Source of the DNA: Blasia pusilla
Lineage: Eukaryota; Marchantiophyta; Marchantiopsida; Blasiales
Direction of reading: 5' to 3'
Assembly: GCA_050084515.1 (NCBI GenBank)
Contig: CM114272.1
Location: 44,268,001 to 44,332,000, forward strand
Length of the DNA stretch: 64,000 nucleotides
Below the pieces are notes generated by a model. The model saw nothing but the letters and a program-made list of their open reading frames with translations. It ran no database searches and was not told the origin of the DNA. Below, piece by piece: positions 19,710 to 31,038 of this stretch (its first letter is position 1; each line of letters begins with the position of its first letter). Both the position numbers and the translations under genes were made by a program.

Positions 19710-21300
19710 TTGATTTACAACGCTTGGCTCGGAGGCTTGGCGCCGCCGTCGAGTCAGTCTATCAAGCCGCGCTGCAGCCTCCTACGTCCGGTTAGATCTC
19801 AAGCCCGAATCTCGACTCTGCGGCTTCGCCCAACTCTCGCCTCAGCCGTGATTCGAGCTATAGTGTCCCGAGTCAGCTGCACCTACGTCCATCAGACCTC
19901 GTGGGACCTTCGTCCATTGAAGGTGGTGCTGCCTTCCATTTTGGCTCGCGGCTAAGCAGCGATTAGGCCGGTGTGCTAGTTCTGGATGTTCCACAACCCC
20001 GCACTTCCTTACCCTATTCGTTAGCGTCGGCTATTCCAGCCGCATGCCATTGCAACCACCGTACTTTGGGCGGCCCTCTCGGCCGCGCCATGCTTGTGTC
20101 GCGTTGTCGGCCTTGCCTCCTTGTCGCGACTCGCCGCAACTTGGCATTTCCGCCCGACACCACTGCGTTGCTACCCCCACTAACCGTTGACCTGACGTAA
20201 TGGGCCGACCATCTACTTCTTGCCAAAAATTAGCTGTTGCTTGATTGCAGGGGGTGCATCTGCGGTCTTACTGACTTTGGGGCGTAATTTCCCCTCTTAC
20301 CATGGTACGTGGTGGTCGTGGTCAACTGAGGTGCCGTGATGGCCCGTCCTATTTCTGTCCCTTTGGCCATTCAGCCATTTGAGCTCCGTCCATCCAGGTT
20401 GTCGCCGTCAGTTTCCGTTTCCTGCCGTTGCTAAGTGGAGGGTCTATGATGACGATTGTTGATTTTTTGACTTGAGCCGCAACCATATATTTGTTATGAC
20501 CGCCACCGTCATGGTAGTTTTCATGATCTACCAATGAGGGCAAGAGATCCTTTGATTTATGGAGTCCCAGTTTCTTGTCCAATTTTCTATGTCTTGAGGT
20601 GGTAGCCGCTCGACGACGATCGAGTACCGTGCCGTGACGCCCGTAGCGGTAATGCGTCGAGGATTGCCGCACTGTGCCGCTTGTGGCTGCACCGCACCAC
20701 CTCAATCGTGGAGCCGCACCTTCATTGGGAGCAGATTGTGTTTTATTGACTGAGGAGGGTATGCCGCCGAGTGCCGCACCCCATTACCGAGTGACATGCC
20801 GTTTGCACCGTTCCGTGCTGCCAGTGCCGCACCGTACCGCTGGACCCGCACCGCACATTGAGGAGATTTTTGGAGCATAGTCAGTACCAGGGAAGTACAA
20901 CTTGCTGCTTGGAGGAGTTTGTCTTTATGACCGAGTTGGGGTCGAGGTTTTTAGTTGCTAAGGAGCGATCGACATTTGTTTAGGTTATCCATTTAGGTCT
21001 TTTGCCCTACACGTGTTAGGGATTTCTGGGTATCGGGTAGTTATTTGGGGATATTGGGTTTCGTGCTAATGGTGAGAGCATCGATGATGTATGGGTTTAG
21101 GGGACATAGACCTGTGTGGGATGTCCAGAGTTGAGGGTATGTGTTATTGATGAGACGATAGATCAGCCAATTTGCCGCACTACGCCGCTTGTTGCCGCAC
21201 AACACATGTCTAAGTGAGCGAGTGTAGATTGAGTGCCACATGTTTAGTTTGAAAGATTGAGTGATTAATCATGAGATTGAGAGTGATCGTGTGAGAGGGG
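19710..21300 (+). other. long 5' leader of copy B with GCCGCAC motifs
   Basis: About 1.6 kb, the same length as the leader of copy A. No domain recognised. The motif GCCGCAC or close variants occurs many times between about 20665 and 20860 and again near 21172-21205. Open frames here look like by-products of GC-rich sequence. Confidence 0.5.
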
Positions 21301-21301
21301 C

Positions 21302-22261
21302 ATGAGGGTCATCACAGCATCCTTTCGGGATTTTGAACAGCGAGGTGGTGGACTTGAGGATAGCTCTAGAGGGTTTACGCGGAGTGGCGCGAGATTTCGA
21401 GGGTCTGCACGTGAGGGATTGCCTCGACCTCCTTTCATATCATCTTCAGACGAGGGAGAGAATGTAGAGGAGTTTGTTAGTGCATCACCGCACACATTGA
21501 GTGGTCCTACTAGTTGGGCGTACGAGATAGACGACCGGGGTAGAGGACCGCATAGGTTTTCGGGTGCTATATGCACGATAGAGTTGCACGACTTTATTGT
21601 AGAGTTTAGGAGTTGGTGTGACTTATAACAGGCTAGGAACTCTAGAGAGTTCAACCCGTTTATAGCATGGAATGGAATATTCCAGCATTTAGAGGGGGCT
21701 CCCATGGACGATTACCATGAGTTCTCCCACAGATATGCCTAGGAGATTGAGGCATGGCGACTCTACTATGACCCACATTATGTATCATGGACTGAGCCAA
21801 TTTCCTAATGAGGAGGAGGATTCAAGACAGGCTAGTTCCTCTTCCACCACTGATATTTTAGGAGGGATAACTTGCACTGAGCAGCTGCACCGTCTAGTCG
21901 GGTTTGTCCCAAGTTCAACCACGTGGTTGAGTTATTTGCCGAGTTGAGGACGAGCTACCAAGGGATACTGACTAAGAACTTGCGGATCGTCCACGACTTC
22001 CAGAGGCGCTCGGATGAGAGTTTGCGTGAGGCCTCCACTCGCTTGCGCCGGTTGATTAACATCACTCATGTGATGACAGAGTCCCAGGCAATCCAGTCAT
22101 GGTACGCGATGTTGGACCAAACCTTGCGGACACGGGTTCGGGAGGGGGTGCTTCTTATGAACACCTCACCCATGTTAAGAGATTTTTTTAGGACTGCTAA
22201 GAACATTGAGTGCAACATGGCAGAGGAGAGCATAGCCACCATGGGTTCTAGGCGAGAGTAG
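21302..22261 (+). pseudogene. gag capsid region, copy B
   Basis: Two open stretches (21302-21628 and 21923-22261) joined by a disrupted middle. Key parts: FISSSDEGENVEEF, RFSGAICTIELHDFIVEFRS, LEGAPMDDYHEF, VELFAELRTSYQGIL, LRIVHDFQRRSDESLREA and RTRVREGVLLM. This is the pattern of a Ty3-type capsid. It matches copy A (9733-10640) piece by piece. Confidence 0.7.
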
Positions 22262-22384
22262 TCACGATTTCCTATACCACCAATGCAGCAACGTGGATTC
22301 TAAGATAAGTCTATGGCACCACGAGCTTAGGGGGGATACCGGGAGGCCGTGCCATTGAGACCCGTGCCTTCATATGCGGCTCAA

Positions 22385-22745
22385 CAGCAACCTCTTGCAA
22401 TTATTTGTTGGGCATGTGGTGGAGCCCATCATCAACGTGATTGCACTCGTTAGGGTCATGGACGCGTGCCTTAACATCGAGGAGGAGATGGTGCTGCACC
22501 GTGAGGTTATCAGTGTGACTATTGTCAGAGATACGGTCACACACACGGTTGGTGTTTTCACTTATACCCTTAATTACATCTAGACTGAGGGCCAGAGAAG
22601 GCACTAGAGCAAGTTTATGGTCCGGGCGGGCCTAGAGGTCATGCACCAGATGATCCCGTTGGGGGACAAGGAGCTGGAGTTGCCTGAGGGGGTGGTGGAG
22701 TTGCCAATGGAAGAGGAAGGGTTCCACCACCTAGACGGGTCGAGG
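22385..22745 (+). pseudogene. gag nucleocapsid, copy B
   Basis: First knuckle CWACGGAHHQRDC (about 22407-22445, C-x2-C-x3-H-x4-C), second CDYCQRYGHTHGWC (about 22513-22554, C-x2-C-x4-H-x4-C), then a Gly/Arg-rich stretch (GGGGVANGRGRVPPPRR). Several stops interrupt it. The same two knuckle spacings occur in copy A. Confidence 0.75.
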
Positions 22746-23496
22746 GAGACGTCAGGCATGAGGTTGGGATGGCTGCTCAGATACAACAGCTATAGCAACA
22801 AATTGCCCCTATGGCATTGCGATTACCCGATGCCAGATCAGTGGCATCGACGTCTTATGGAGCAACCGGAGATATGGAGGATTCTGGCTGGATGTGCGCA
22901 ACTCTCCAATTGGAGGCAGCTGCTATTGTTACATGTGGAGCCACCGCAGAGTTGGATCCACAAAGAGGGGAAGCCAGGAAACATACCAGGCTTCCTCAAT
23001 CTTTCACGTTGTACGAGGCGATGAGGACCCCAATGATGGGTCCTGATCAGAGTTAACGTAGAGTTGATGGTGTTGGTGTGTAGAGACGGAGGGCGATGGG
23101 AGAAGCGAGTGCAATGAATCCTATTGTTGATGCTCAGGAGGAGCATGTGCTCAATACAATGTTGGGGGCGGCCACAATGGTGTACCGTGCTACCGTGTAC
23201 CGTGCTTCGTTGGGAGGTACGACCGCCAAGGTTTTCCAGCTGGCCGCTACGCTATGTGAGTGTGGAGATGGTATTCCTGCATTAGGTTCAGAGGTGACTG
23301 CAATGGAGGTGATGGGCCTACCCTTGGAGCCGATGCTCGAGCCTTCCACCTCAGATTCATGGCAAGTTGCAGTTGCTAGGATGGCGGAGATGCCCGCTAG
23401 ACCCGCGATAGAGCGTGCCATGGTTGGGCCACGTGTTGTGTTGCTGGATAAGCAGGGAGAGATCTTCCTGTTGGTGAGTATAGGAGGTAGATTATT

Positions 23497-23830
23497 TTGT
23501 CCGTAGCGTGTCTTGTTAGATTCAGGAGCGCAACCCCTAATGTTGGGGAAAGTGGGATTTACAGGTTTGGGCCTAACGAGGGCCGATCTGGAGCATTGTC
23601 CATTCCGGATACAGACATCCTTGAGTGGAGGGAGTACCACACAGTTTATCACCCGACAGGAGGTCATGGTGAGGATTCGCCTAAGACATCCTACAGATGA
23701 GTCCGTGGTGCGAGCCAAGGCGATAGTGAGCGATGTAGAGTCCTACAACGTCTTGGTTGGTGGAGCAGTGTTGTACCCGATGGGATTTTCCCTGGATTAC
23801 TGGGAGGAGTCAGCATCCTATAGAACATGA
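23497..23830 (+). pseudogene. gypsy aspartic protease, copy B
   Basis: VLLDSGAQPLMLGKVGF contains the DSGA active site of retroviral aspartic proteases. DLEHCPFRIQT and ESYNVLVGGAVLYPMGFSLD follow in the same frame. Its role is to process the Gag-Pol polyprotein. The active-site triad is intact in this copy, unlike copy A. A region of about 400 bp without a known domain links it to the methyltransferase. Confidence 0.75.
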
Positions 23831-24219
23831 TAGCAGTCAGATGAAGGATGACTTTGTTCATTACCCGTTACATTCATGGGTGGAGTGATTGAGCAACGGA
23901 AAAGAGAGATGGCGACTTTAGCAGCATTTAGCAGCGCCATCACGTGGTCTTCAGATTTGAGTGAAGGGCATGTCCATACAGAGGACACACCCACACCAGA
24001 CACTTCTAAGGAGAAGAGTGTTATGGTAGCCGCATCATTCCGTTGAGGAGAGGTGCCGTTGTGGGCTCGAGTGAGAAGCTCTGACGCTTGGCTGATAAGC
24101 ATGTGCAGACGACATTGAGTGAGGCGTTTGCACCAGAGCGTGACGGGTCAGAGGAACCTGAGGTAGCCAGGAGTGCTACTATGACCCCTTGGAACACCAC
24201 CCTGATTGTGTAGTGCATC

Positions 24220-25140
24220 CCAAAGGAGGATATTCGTGTGTTGGATCTCTTTGGGGGAATCAGCACTGGCTTAGCTGCTATTTTGTAGGCAGGAGTGCAC
24301 GTGCACCAGTACCTGTACGTTGAGGTTGATGATGTTGTAAGGCGCGCTTCACTTCACTATGTGGCACAGTTACACCTTCAATTTCCCGCCTTGTTGTGTA
24401 TGTCCGCCGTCCACGGATACTAGAGTTCCCTACCGAGGGACATTTCATTGTTGTGGGCGCAAGACTTGGAGCGGGTAGGGACCATAGATTTGGTCATTGC
24501 TCGTTGGCTATGTTGGTTGTTTTGGGAGATGATGAGGATCTTGCAACACTTGCAGGAGCATCAGTCCCATTCTCTAGCATACATTCTGGAGAATCTGCCG
24601 ATTTTGGGCGATTTGAGGTCACGCATGATAACGAGTGCACATCAGGTGCGTACATCGATTGGCCTGGAAATGTTGTTGGATGCGGCGAGTGTAGGTTCAC
24701 GAGTACATCGTCTGCGTCTTTGGTGGACCAACTTGGTGCCACATGAGGTTTGTGGAGGGCATGTGCAAGAGTGGAAAGCCCCTCCAATTTGTTGGTGGAT
24801 TCTATTATGGATCTTGGTCGTCCGTCATAGGCAGTACGACACGATGATCGACCTCCGTTGACTGTGGTCATAACGATTGGCATGCCACGGGCAGCCTTCC
24901 CCACGTTTATGAGTTTTTCCGCTTCCTATGCATTCAAGGAGGCTAGGCCCGGCTTGGTTTGGGATGACCAGGTATAGCGGTTGATGGAGCCCATTGCCGA
25001 TGAGCGATGGGATTCCCCATAGGAGTGATGGGAGTACTGTCACTATCAAAGGCATCACGACATTACGTCTTAGGTCAGGCAATGGATCTGAACTACTTGA
25101 CATGGATTTTCAGCTTAGGAGTAGCTGAGTAGTGTCGTTT
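24220..25140 (+). pseudogene. C5 cytosine DNA methyltransferase domain in gypsy pol, copy B
   Basis: A single frame with only two stops runs from VLDLFGGISTGLAAIL (motif I, 24238 onward) through YLYVEVD, GTIDLVIA, LFWEMMRILQHLQ, AYILENLPILGDLRSRM (motif VI) and SRVHRLRLWWTNL (motif VIII region) to 24861; after frame changes come MPRAAFPTFMSF, GLVWDDQV and VLGQAMDLNYLTWIF. The catalytic Pro-Cys is changed to Leu-Cys (24508-24513), and the stretch between it and LFWE, about 20 residues present in copy A, is missing. So the domain is the same as in copy A but cannot catalyse methylation. Dnmt3-like appearance; flanked by protease and reverse transcriptase. Confidence 0.8.
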
Positions 25141-25559
25141 GCAGATGCAACAAATCACAACTATTGCGTTGGTGAGCCCCATGGCTACCGAGACGGTTGA
25201 GGGAGTGCGAGACCCAAGGAGATCGACATACCAAGAGTGATAGGGAGAGACATCCTTGGACTTCTTGGGATGTTTTGTAGGTACGTGAGGAGATGATAGC
25301 CACAACATCGAGCATGGTTGTGGTTACTACACGTGGAGATCAGAGTTTGCAGTTCGTTGCAGGGGAGCAGTCGAGTTATAGTGTCTGAGATGGAGTTGCA
25401 CCATAGCAACCACCGAGACCCGGGCCAGAGAGTCGTATCGTACTCACGATGGAGACTTGAGAGCCAGATATAGGCCCTAAGTTGACAAGAGAAGAGCGGC
25501 ATTGGATACACCAATTCCTTAGGAGTTATAGGAGTTGTTTTGCATTTGGCATGCATGAT

Positions 25560-26400
25560 TTAGGTACGCTCAAGGGTCTAGGGATCCACATTGAGTTATC
25601 AAGTGATAGGTCGATCTTCCGGTGATCCTACACATACAGTGATATGGAGAGGGCTCTGATTCAGATTAGGAGCCATGACTTGGTTGGAGCAGGAGTAGTG
25701 GAGATGTCGCATGGAGAGTATGCATCTGCCATTGACGTGCCTTACAAGAAGGATGTGCATGGCAAGTGGACAAATAGACGGATGTTTGGAGATTATCGAT
25801 CTATCAATCGGCAGACAAAGTCAGATAGGTATGCCATGCCCACCTGTGAGGAGATCTTTGATGCTATTGGGCATGCAAAGTTCTTCAGTTTGTTAGATCT
25901 TCGAGCCGGATACCATCAACCGCCTATCAGGTAGAAGAAGACATTTTGGGGCATCGATCCTCACGGGAAGGATTGCTTGTACACGTGGCGGTTCTTACCA
26001 TTTGGGTTCAAGAACACCCCGGCTGAGTTTCAGGGTCATGGATAGGATCTTGGCACGTCTGGATTTTGCTAGGTGTTATATTGATGATATCGTAGTCTTT
26101 AGAGCCATGGTTGAGAAGCATGAGCGACATCTAGAGGAGATGTTTCGATGATTGTAGTTATATGGGCTGAAGCTACATCCAGACAAGTGCAAGTTCTTCT
26201 GCGACCAAATTGAGTACCTAGGTCATACGATATACCTAGGTGGCCTTGGTGTGCAATAGACGAAGGTAGAGGCTATTTCACGCATTCCACGCCCTACAGA
26301 TGTGAGTCAAGTTTGTGCATTCATGGGATTGGCAAACTTCTATCGACAGTACGTCAAGGGTTTCAATTTGATTGCGAAGCCACTGACCTTACTAACCAAG
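25560..26400 (+). pseudogene. gypsy reverse transcriptase, copy B
   Basis: MERALIQIRSHDLVGAG, VEMSHGEYAS, DYRSINRQTKSDRYAMP, SLLDLRAGYHQPPI, then after a stop FLPFGFKNTPAEF, the catalytic YIDD (26078-26089), IEYLGHTIYLGG and VCAFMGLANFYRQYVKGFN. It aligns throughout with copy A. Stops at 25933 and elsewhere and a frameshift near 26030 disable it. Confidence 0.85.
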
Positions 26401-26469
26401 GTGGATCATGAGTGGCACTGGGGGGATGAGCAAGAGAGAGCATTTCAGTTGCTCAAGGACAGGTTCACG

Positions 26470-26860
26470 TCCACGCATATATTAAGGAGACCGATCAGGG
26501 GACGTTCTTTCCAATTACATACCGATTGGAGCATATTAGGGCTTGGAGCCATGCTCACCCAACATGACGATGAGGGTAGAGAGTTCATGGTGGCTTACGC
26601 GAGTCGCTCAAACAACGCTAGAGAGGCGAAGTATAGCTTGTATGAGGGTGAGTGCTTGGCTGTAGTATGGGCTGTCACAGATTTCAGGTGTTATTTATTT
26701 GGCAACCCCTTTAACATTATTATTGATCATCAGCCACTTAAGTGGTTGATGGAGTCCAACAAGCTTATAGGGAAGCTTGCAAGGTGGGCTTTGTTGTTGC
26801 TGGAGTATGATTTCCAAGTGGTGCATAGACCTCAGACCCTTAACTAGGATACAGTTGGTT
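26470..26860 (+). pseudogene. gypsy RNase H, copy B
   Basis: An open stretch with FQLHTDWSILGLGAMLTQ, EFMVAYASRSNNAREAKYSL, YEGECLAVVWAV, DHQPLKWLME and LLEYDFQVVHR. These carry the catalytic Asp, Glu and Asp of the RNase H fold and the standard end motif. It would remove the RNA template during cDNA synthesis. The frame is intact from 26302 to 26847. Confidence 0.85.
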
Positions 26861-27199
26861 TGAGCCGTAACCCATGCCCAAGTCAGCGAGATGCAACTAG
26901 AGCTCGTTGGCATGGTGAGAGTGATGAGGAGTTGGTGCCAAGATGGCATGCGTGAGCCTATTTGGGCTTGTTGGCTATGGAGAGCCACATTGCTGAGACT
27001 TCGATGGCGAGGTCTGATGGAGAATCCTTAGATCGAGAGGCCGGTGAGGAGACGACAAGTGGTCGAGATATTCACGATGATGGAGTAGTCTTGTAGTACC
27101 TGCGTATTGGCAGCATCGTGAGCACAGTGGGTGCTAGAGAGGGGGATCGGCCTACAATGAGCCAGATGGTTACGGTGGGAGGGGACACATGTGTTGCAA

Positions 27200-29250
27200 G
27201 TTTGGGAGGATGGTAGAGTACGTGTAGTGCCTCATCCTTCATAGAGAGCACGTTTAGTGCGTCATGCCCACGAGGAGTTGGATCATTTTGGAGTGAAGCA
27301 TACGTACAGCTTGCTCCAGATACACTATTGGTGGCGATGCATGCAGATTGACGTTCAACAATTTGTTGCCAGATATATGCATGGTTTGTGAGCGGGTGTG
27401 GGCATCTTTCAATGCTTTGACTCCACAATTGCATCTACTTCCAATCATGGATTTAGATCATAGATGGAGTTTGAATTTTGCAGGACCTTTACCTTTGATA
27501 GAGCGCCATAGTCGTTATGTGTTGGTGATGGTCGAGTACTTCTCGAAGTGGATAGAGTTGGTTAGATCACCTTACAAAGCGAGTAAGGGAGTAGCATATG
27601 CCTTCCTAGATTGAGTGATGAGTCATTACGGCGTACTAGCTGAGGTGTTGACAGACGAGGGTACGGAGTTTCACAAGGAGTTTTAGGTCTTGTATGATCA
27701 GGAGCTGATCGAACACCGTACCATTTTGCAAGATCATCTTGAGGCAGATTGACTAGTAGAGAGGATTGTGCAGACGGTGAAGAGAGAGGATTGTGCAAGT
27801 ATTGTCGCGCCCCTACTCTCCTTGAAAGTCAATCTTTAGTGTTGCGGAAGCGTGCGTTCAGTAGGTCACGAACTCATCGCCGATCTGCACCCAAACACGC
27901 ACTCGTCAGTCGGGTTTGGCCAACGGCGGCGTTCCAACCCACCGAGTCCTCAACTCGGCGTCTCATCAAGCTCAACCTTCCTTAGTTCCTAGCTTCCAAC
28001 ACATGGCAAGTCCTTCAAGACTTGGAACAGACTTTCTGGTTAGTCCAAGGATCTGAAACGGCACTTGCGCGCCTAGCGATCCCAACTGTTCAATGGTCCT
28101 CGGGTGAGTTCCGAACCGAGACCCATGTAATTGAGTCGCGGGGTGGAATCCAAGAGGGATGTCTAAAATCACCTCACTGGACTTGGTGCAGGTTTTCCAA
28201 CCCAACCCCCAAACTCGCGTTCCGTTCCATGCCCTTGAGCTGCCCCGCGGCGCTCAAAGTAGGGTTTGGGTTCCAAGCACTCTCGGAGACCTTCCCCCTT
28301 ACTAGTACTTCTGGGGTTCTCCAATAACCCCTCCCCTTTGGGAAAAGAGGGTCGGGCCCTTCATTGTGGCCCTCAACCCGACCCCACTTACAATCGTTTT
28401 CGGGTCGTATCTCGGCCGCTGCTTATGCGTTTGCAGCGATTTTTAGTGCGTTTGGACCGGCTCTCCATAAGCTTTCCAACTCATCCTTATTTTCTCCAAA
28501 CGCATCTTGGCGCTAAAATTTATGGCCATAAATACAGTCGGAAATTCTCAAACGCTAGTGGCGTTCCAAATCCGGATCTTCCTTTTGGCAACCCACTTCC
28601 TAGACTCGACTTCTTTCAAGTCTCATTCCGCATTTGGTCCAGGTTTCTCAGTCGCGACCATAACACCTGAAACGCGACTCCTCGTTCGCGTCTCGTATCT
28701 TGTCTCCTCTTTGAGACAACTCCAACGCGTAAACCATCTTAGCGTGAGCCCGCTAATGTTCCGATGTTCCGCTTGGCACTTGTTTGGTCATGAGGGTCGC
28801 GACAAGTATGGCTTGTAGAGAGCTCACCTAGGAGATTGGAATTTCTTGTTGTCGTGGTTGGCAATGGGATACACATTTAGCAAGCAGGCATCCTTATCGT
28901 CTTTCTCACCGTACTTGCTACTATATGGCCAAGAGCCGGATTTACTTGCCGCCATTTGTCGAGATGTTGGTGAGGTATTGAACCTTAATGACCCTGATGT
29001 ATGGATATGAGCATGTTCTCAAAGGGCTGAGTTGTTTCGGAGAGTGATACCCATGGCGTTTGAGAACATGGCGATTTGCAACATTGGGATACGTTGAGGT
29101 ATGGTACTATTCGGGGAGGTGGTTATCGACCTACTATTCGGAGGTTTCACCAAGGAGACTATGTCTACTTGCAATAGACGGCACCCACGATGTTGGACGT
29201 GACTGCAAGGCGCACCATCTTGAGAGTGCGTGAGATTTTTCCATCTAGTG
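27200..29250 (+). pseudogene. gypsy integrase, copy B, split by a solo LTR
   Basis: Zinc-binding part: VRHAHEELDHFGVKHTYSLL and HYWWR; core: NFAGPLPLI, RYVLVMVEYFSKWIELV, YGVLAEVLTDEGTEF and ERIVQTVK, giving the D, D and E positions of a DDE integrase. A foreign solo LTR sits at 27803-28804. The reading then resumes with HLGDWNFLLSWLAMGYTF, FSPYLLLYGQEPDL and later YRPTIRRFHQGDYVYLQ-like sequence. Many stops. A retroviral-type integrase is important here because the split repeat layout is otherwise typical of tyrosine-recombinase elements. Confidence 0.8.
27803..28804. repeat. solo LTR of an unrelated element, inside the integrase
   Basis: 1,002 bp beginning TGTCGCGCCCC and ending GGGTCGCGACA, with TG/CA ends and an 8-bp inverted match TGTCGCGx/CGCGACA. 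AGTAT stands on both sides (27798-27802 and 28805-28809), and deleting it restores the integrase sequence CAAGTATGGC seen in copy A (RKYG). No open frame of interest inside. A solo LTR forms by recombination between the two LTRs of a former full element. Confidence 0.85.
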
Positions 29251-29519
29251 TTCTCTTATTGGAGGGACGTGATGGTATGGTTTGGAAGGACCATGTGCAT
29301 AATTGTGCGCCATATCACCTTCCTAACATTGATGGTACAGTTGATCCTAACTTAGTTGTAGTTCGTGCAGGCTTGCGATGTATGTTGTGTGGTTCCGCTC
29401 GTGGTGCACCCACGATGCTAGTCTTTGATTGATGTTCGAGAGAATGGCATATGGCATGTTTGACGCTACCTCTCACTAGGGTTCCTCATGGACGATGGAT
29501 GTGTCCCAGATGTATATAG
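29250..29519 (+). pseudogene. PHD finger at the C terminus of the gypsy polyprotein
   Basis: Single frame: LLLEGRDGMVWKDHVHNCAP, HLPNIDGTVDPNLVV, then CMLCGSARGAPTMLVFD, a stop, CSREWHMACLTLPL, and GRWMCPRC followed by I and the stop TAG (29517-29519). Aligned to the PHD consensus the third Cys is Phe (TTT for TGT) and one position is a stop (TGA); copy A keeps all ligands. The stop codon directly after C-x2-C-x is conserved in both copies, so the finger forms the natural C terminus. It likely binds histone tails or other chromatin proteins. Confidence 0.75.
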
Positions 29520-29689
29520 ATTAGGTATTTCTAGATTTTGGCTTGTGTCTGGGACATGGATGACAAGAAGGCGACTAACGATGGGGCCACATGAGCACCC
29601 GACCTTTTTGCTCTTAGCGTCTAAGAGATGTATGTCATGGTAGGTAGGGATAGATGGCTATCTCAAGTTAGAGGGAAATAACCACCAGC

Positions 29690-29700
29690 AAGGGGGGCGA
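29690..29700 (+). promoter_or_regulatory. polypurine-like tract
   Basis: AAGGGGGGCGA stands immediately before block B1, as TTAGGGGGCGAG does in copy A. Candidate primer site for plus-strand DNA synthesis. Confidence 0.5.
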
Positions 29701-29828
29701 TTGGAGATATTTTAGTACTTATTGTCTCGTTGTTTGGATGCCATGAGTCTGCATGGGATAGTCGTGTTTGTGTGTATGCTCGATGACAGCGATCTATGTT
29801 GTGTAGCGATGTGTATGCGCACGACATT
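29701..29828 (+). repeat. block B1 of copy B
   Basis: 126 bp from TTGGAGATATTTTAG to GCGCACGACA, then TT and block A2. It matches 14446-14572 (end of the solo LTR) and 1755-1618 on the minus strand. As in copy A it stands before A2, with GACA-TT-TGTC at the joint, which is what the two outer ends of the element would look like if joined. Confidence 0.75.
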
Positions 29829-30325
29829 TGTCATGTCTTTTAGGATAGATCGGTGAGATCTTGAAGAGCACCTTTAGAGATACTAGACGACTACCTCAAG
29901 AGGTCGAGGATGACCTAATGAGGCCACGGGTAACCTGAGAGAACAAGTTTCCCCTTCATTTCGGCTCATTTGGAGCCATATAGAGGAACTTACTATTTTG
30001 GGTAAGTTTCTATTTGGAATATAGTTGACTTTACACTTTGGGAAGTGGCTCTTGACCCGCTACAACAAGATAAGAGCCAAGGAGGTGACCTGCGATAGGT
30101 TACCGAGGAGAGAGCTTGGGAGAGGGAAGGGGGTATACCTCCAAGAGAGAGAGTTTGAGAGCTCATTCTCTTTTTGTTAAACCTCTTGGCATGAGGCAAT
30201 GGAGTTATGATCTTCCTTGTCTTTGTGTATAATCCAAGCCTCTCACTAGGAGAAGGGGTTTGGTTTGACATGAGAGAGAGTGCACACCATGGAGAGCTTG
30301 GTGTGAGATGTTGAGAGAGATTTCA
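29829..30325 (+). repeat. copy B 3' terminal repeat (A2)
   Basis: 497 bp from TGTCATGTCTTTTAGG to GAGATTTCA, matching A1. The expected B2 does not follow; the next bases CTCCATATGGCG appear to be flanking DNA. If the A block keeps promoter activity it points toward the SWI3D gene. Confidence 0.7.
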
Positions 30326-31038
30326 CTCCATATGGCGCCGGAGGACTCGAATCGGGACTAAGGGAATACTACTCTCACATTAATACATTAATGCTATTCT
30401 ATATCGTATTAATGGAAAAAATTAATATTAGTATGGACCCTACCATCCGATGGTCGCACCTATCCGTAATAATACTTGAATCTACCCTCGTAGGTTTGAA
30501 ATAAAATATTAATCTATACAAACCGCAGCCCGCGAGCTGAGATCTTGGCAGGGTTTCTCGCCTTGGCTGTTTCACTCCATTCCCTCCTTCGTCCCTCTCT
30601 TCTGTCCCTGTCTCCGCCTTGGTTGCATGGGGATGTGGGAGTTTCCTGTTCGCTAGGGACAACAACAGTCAATCACCGTTCCTGGACTCGCTGGCTCGCT
30701 CAGACCCTAAACGCTCCTGCAGACCGCGAACAGCTCTCGGACACAGACCCGCCGCGGGCGCCTGCTGCCCCGCGGGAGTCTGCCTCTGTGTGTCTCTCTG
30801 CCGCAAGGTGTGTGTGCGTTAAAATTGCGTTTCTGTCCCTCTGCTGGAGTGTGTCGTCAGCCCCGGAGATGCAGAAACGTCGAGCTGTGGCGAGGAGGGT
30901 CGGATCGCTAAGAGGCGGGAGAATGACTCACGGGAGATTGGCGATTCTGAAAGGTGTAGATCGCTCCTGATTTGGGAGAGACTGACGAGGTCGATTGTTG
31001 GAAAGGATTAGTGGCGCCGCTGCGGTTCAGTTTCCTCG
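30326..31038 (+). other. upstream region of the SWI3D gene
   Basis: 713 bp between gypsy copy B and the SWI3D start codon. The first part (30360-30520) is A/T-rich; from about 30530 it is GC-richer and contains short upstream open frames (for example 30545-30970) without a recognisable domain. It should hold the host promoter and 5' leader. I could not fix a TATA box or a transcription start. Confidence 0.45.

Larger units (their letters stand above)
19216..30325 (+). mobile_element. Ty3/gypsy copy B with methyltransferase and PHD finger
   Basis: An 11.1-kb gypsy element on the plus strand, including a 1,002-bp foreign solo LTR. Order: A1 (19216-19709), leader, gag, zinc knuckles, protease, methyltransferase, reverse transcriptase, RNase H, integrase, PHD finger, purine tract, B1, A2 (ends 30325). 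A terminal B2 is not present, so the 3' end is probably truncated, and no flanking duplication can be shown. Its terminal repeats belong to a different subfamily from those of copy A although the proteins align throughout. It ends 713 bp upstream of the SWI3D start codon. Confidence 0.8.

Noticed and set aside
27749-28818. Overlapping open frames within the solo LTR
   Set aside because: GC-rich LTR sequence with TG/CA ends and a target duplication explains the region.
29701-30325. Treating 29701-30325 (B then A) as an ordinary 3' LTR starting at the purine tract
   Set aside because: The solo LTR at 2366/14572, with TTAT on both sides, shows the order A then B, and copy A also ends in B. I kept the purine tract as a feature and gave both readings.
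30335-30356. TGGCGCCGGAGGACTCGAATC after copy B resembles a tRNA-derived primer site
   Set aside because: It lies outside the 3' end of the element and the implied tRNA arm does not pair properly; probably chance.
30545-30970. Open frame of 141 codons upstream of SWI3D
   Set aside because: GC-rich leader or promoter sequence with low-complexity translation and no domain.
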